DNA of 5,950 nt from Chitinophagales bacterium. GTDB taxonomy: Bacteria > Bacteroidota > Bacteroidia > Chitinophagales > UBA2359. Position numbers and translations under genes: made by a program. Shown one piece after another: positions 5,301-5,950 of this stretch. The notes beneath the pieces were generated by a model. That model had not been told where the DNA came from, searched no databases, and worked only from the letters and a program-made list of their open reading frames with translations. The stretch covers positions 1 to 5,950 of the forward strand of contig JAHDIA010000398.1 in NCBI GenBank assembly GCA_020631035.1, read 5' to 3'. Numbering within the stretch: the first letter of the stretch is position 1; each line of letters begins with the position of its first letter.

Positions 5301-5915
5301 ATGAAACTTGATGTATATAGCATAGAAGGAAACGCTACAGGCAAACAGGTAGAGTTGAGCAATGATGTTTTTGGGAAAGAGCCCAATGATCATTGTATTT
5401 ACTTGGCGGTAAAACAGTACCTCGCCAATCAGCGTCAAGGTACACATAAGTCGAAAGAGCGTAACGAGATTGTAGGTTCTCGTAAAAAATTGAAACGTCA
5501 GAAAGGTACAGGAACGGCACGTTTTGGAGACATCAAGAACCCTATTTTTAGAGGTGGGGGAAGAGTTTTTGGGCCTAAACCCAGAGATTATGGCTTCAAG
5601 TTGAATAAGAAGGTTAAAAGATTGGCACGTAATTCTGCTTTGGCTTATAAATTGAAAGCAGAGAAGTTGATTGTATTGGAAGATTTTACTTTGGATGCAC
5701 CAAAGACTAAAGCTTTTGCGGATATTTTGAAGAACCTCAAAGTAGATCAAGGAAAAACTTTGATTGTTGTAAAAGAAGAAAATCGGAACATTACATTGTC
5801 AGCTCGCAACTTGCAAAAGACAAAAGTAGTCAAAGCTTCTGGTTTGAATACTTATGAGATAATGAATGCCAATACTTTAGTAGTATCAGAAAGTGTACTT
5901 GAAGAAATTGCATAA
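5301..5915 (+). CDS. rplD: 50S ribosomal protein L4 (uL4)
   Basis: L4 is an early-assembly 23S rRNA protein whose long loop lines the peptide exit tunnel. In E. coli it also represses the S10 operon by attenuation and translational control. I chose ATG 5301: it lies 4 nt after the rplC stop and gives MKLDVYSIEG, the usual L4 beginning, and 204 residues. The open frame reaches back to an ATG at 5268 inside rplC, but those 11 codons have no L4 counterpart. Conserved parts are the tunnel loop, with KLKRQKGTGTARFGD (64-78), FRGGGRVFGPKPRDY (83-97) and KLNKKVKRLARNSALAYK (100-117), and IYLAVKQYLANQRQGTHKSK (33-52) ahead of it. An E. coli-type L4-regulated leader before rpsJ is not possible here because that gap is 3 nt. 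Confidence 0.97.
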   Translation: MKLDVYSIEGNATGKQVELSNDVFGKEPNDHCIYLAVKQYLANQRQGTHKSKERNEIVGSRKKLKRQKGTGTARFGDIKNPIFRGGGRVFGPKPRDYGFKLNKKVKRLARNSALAYKLKAEKLIVLEDFTLDAPKTKAFADILKNLKVDQGKTLIVVKEENRNITLSARNLQKTKVVKASGLNTYEIMNANTLVVSESVLEEIA

Positions 5916-5935
5916 AATTAGAAAACAGTAAGAAG

Positions 5936-5950
5936 ATGGCTAAAAATATA
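5936..5950 (+). CDS. rplW: Start of next operon gene, probably 50S ribosomal protein L23 (partial)
   Basis: Only ATG and four more codons (MAKNI) are inside the window, starting 20 nt after the rplD stop. The residues are too few to identify the protein. The assignment rests on gene order, because rplW follows rplD in almost all bacterial S10 operons, and on a plausible start with a purine-rich AAGAAG immediately before it. The gene continues beyond the window. Confidence 0.65.

Noticed and set aside
5298..5750. 150-codon open frame on the - strand across rplD
   Set aside because: It is opposite the conserved L4 sequence, has no promoter of the local type and no recognisable motif.
1..5950. 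CRISPR array, tRNA, insertion sequence or integration site
   Set aside because: No spaced palindromic repeats, tRNA-like cloverleaf, transposase fragment or terminal inverted repeats were seen. The only repeats are protein-coding modules and short leader elements.

Overview
The window comes from a low-GC member of the Bacteroidota. The evidence is a TTTG-N19-TAnnTTTG promoter (the phylum's characteristic type), no Shine-Dalgarno sequence ahead of any of the seven start codons, ribosomal proteins with Bacteroidota-style sequences, and a str operon that runs directly into the S10 operon without tuf. The collagen-like/calcium-loop protein upstream is also a style common in this phylum. I cannot fix the genus; a marine Saprospiria- or Flavobacteriia-like organism would fit.

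Layout. Positions 2-733 hold the 3' end of a gene for a collagen-like protein: an EF-hand-like module, 21 Gly-X-Y triplets, a second copy of the module, a cysteine cluster and a C-terminal domain. A very clean intrinsic terminator (772-807) ends it. Positions 808-1106 have no gene. Within them, about 826-1050 is G/purine-rich and rich in possible stems, unlike the A/T-rich DNA around it; it is a candidate structured RNA or dispersed intergenic repeat. A promoter at 1107-1137 then starts a leader of about 200 nt. The leader contains a possible 22-codon upstream ORF (1188-1256), a 9-bp perfect hairpin (1242-1293) and a competing downstream pairing partner (1323-1328).

From 1346 to the end there is one ribosomal operon: rpsL (S12), rpsG (S7), fusA (EF-G), rpsJ (S10), rplC (L3), rplD (L4) and the first five codons of what should be rplW (L23). 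Gaps are 7, 44, 3, 3, 4 and 20 nt, so co-transcription is very likely. All complete genes look intact and of normal length.

How it fits together. The operon makes small-subunit proteins (S12, S7, S10), the translocase EF-G and large-subunit proteins (L3, L4) from one promoter. The gap between S12 and S7, which holds the S7 autoregulatory site in E. coli, is only 7 nt here, so control probably lies elsewhere; the long structured leader is the natural candidate. I see no new protein system. The two stretches most worth follow-up are the non-coding 826-1050 element and the rpsL leader.
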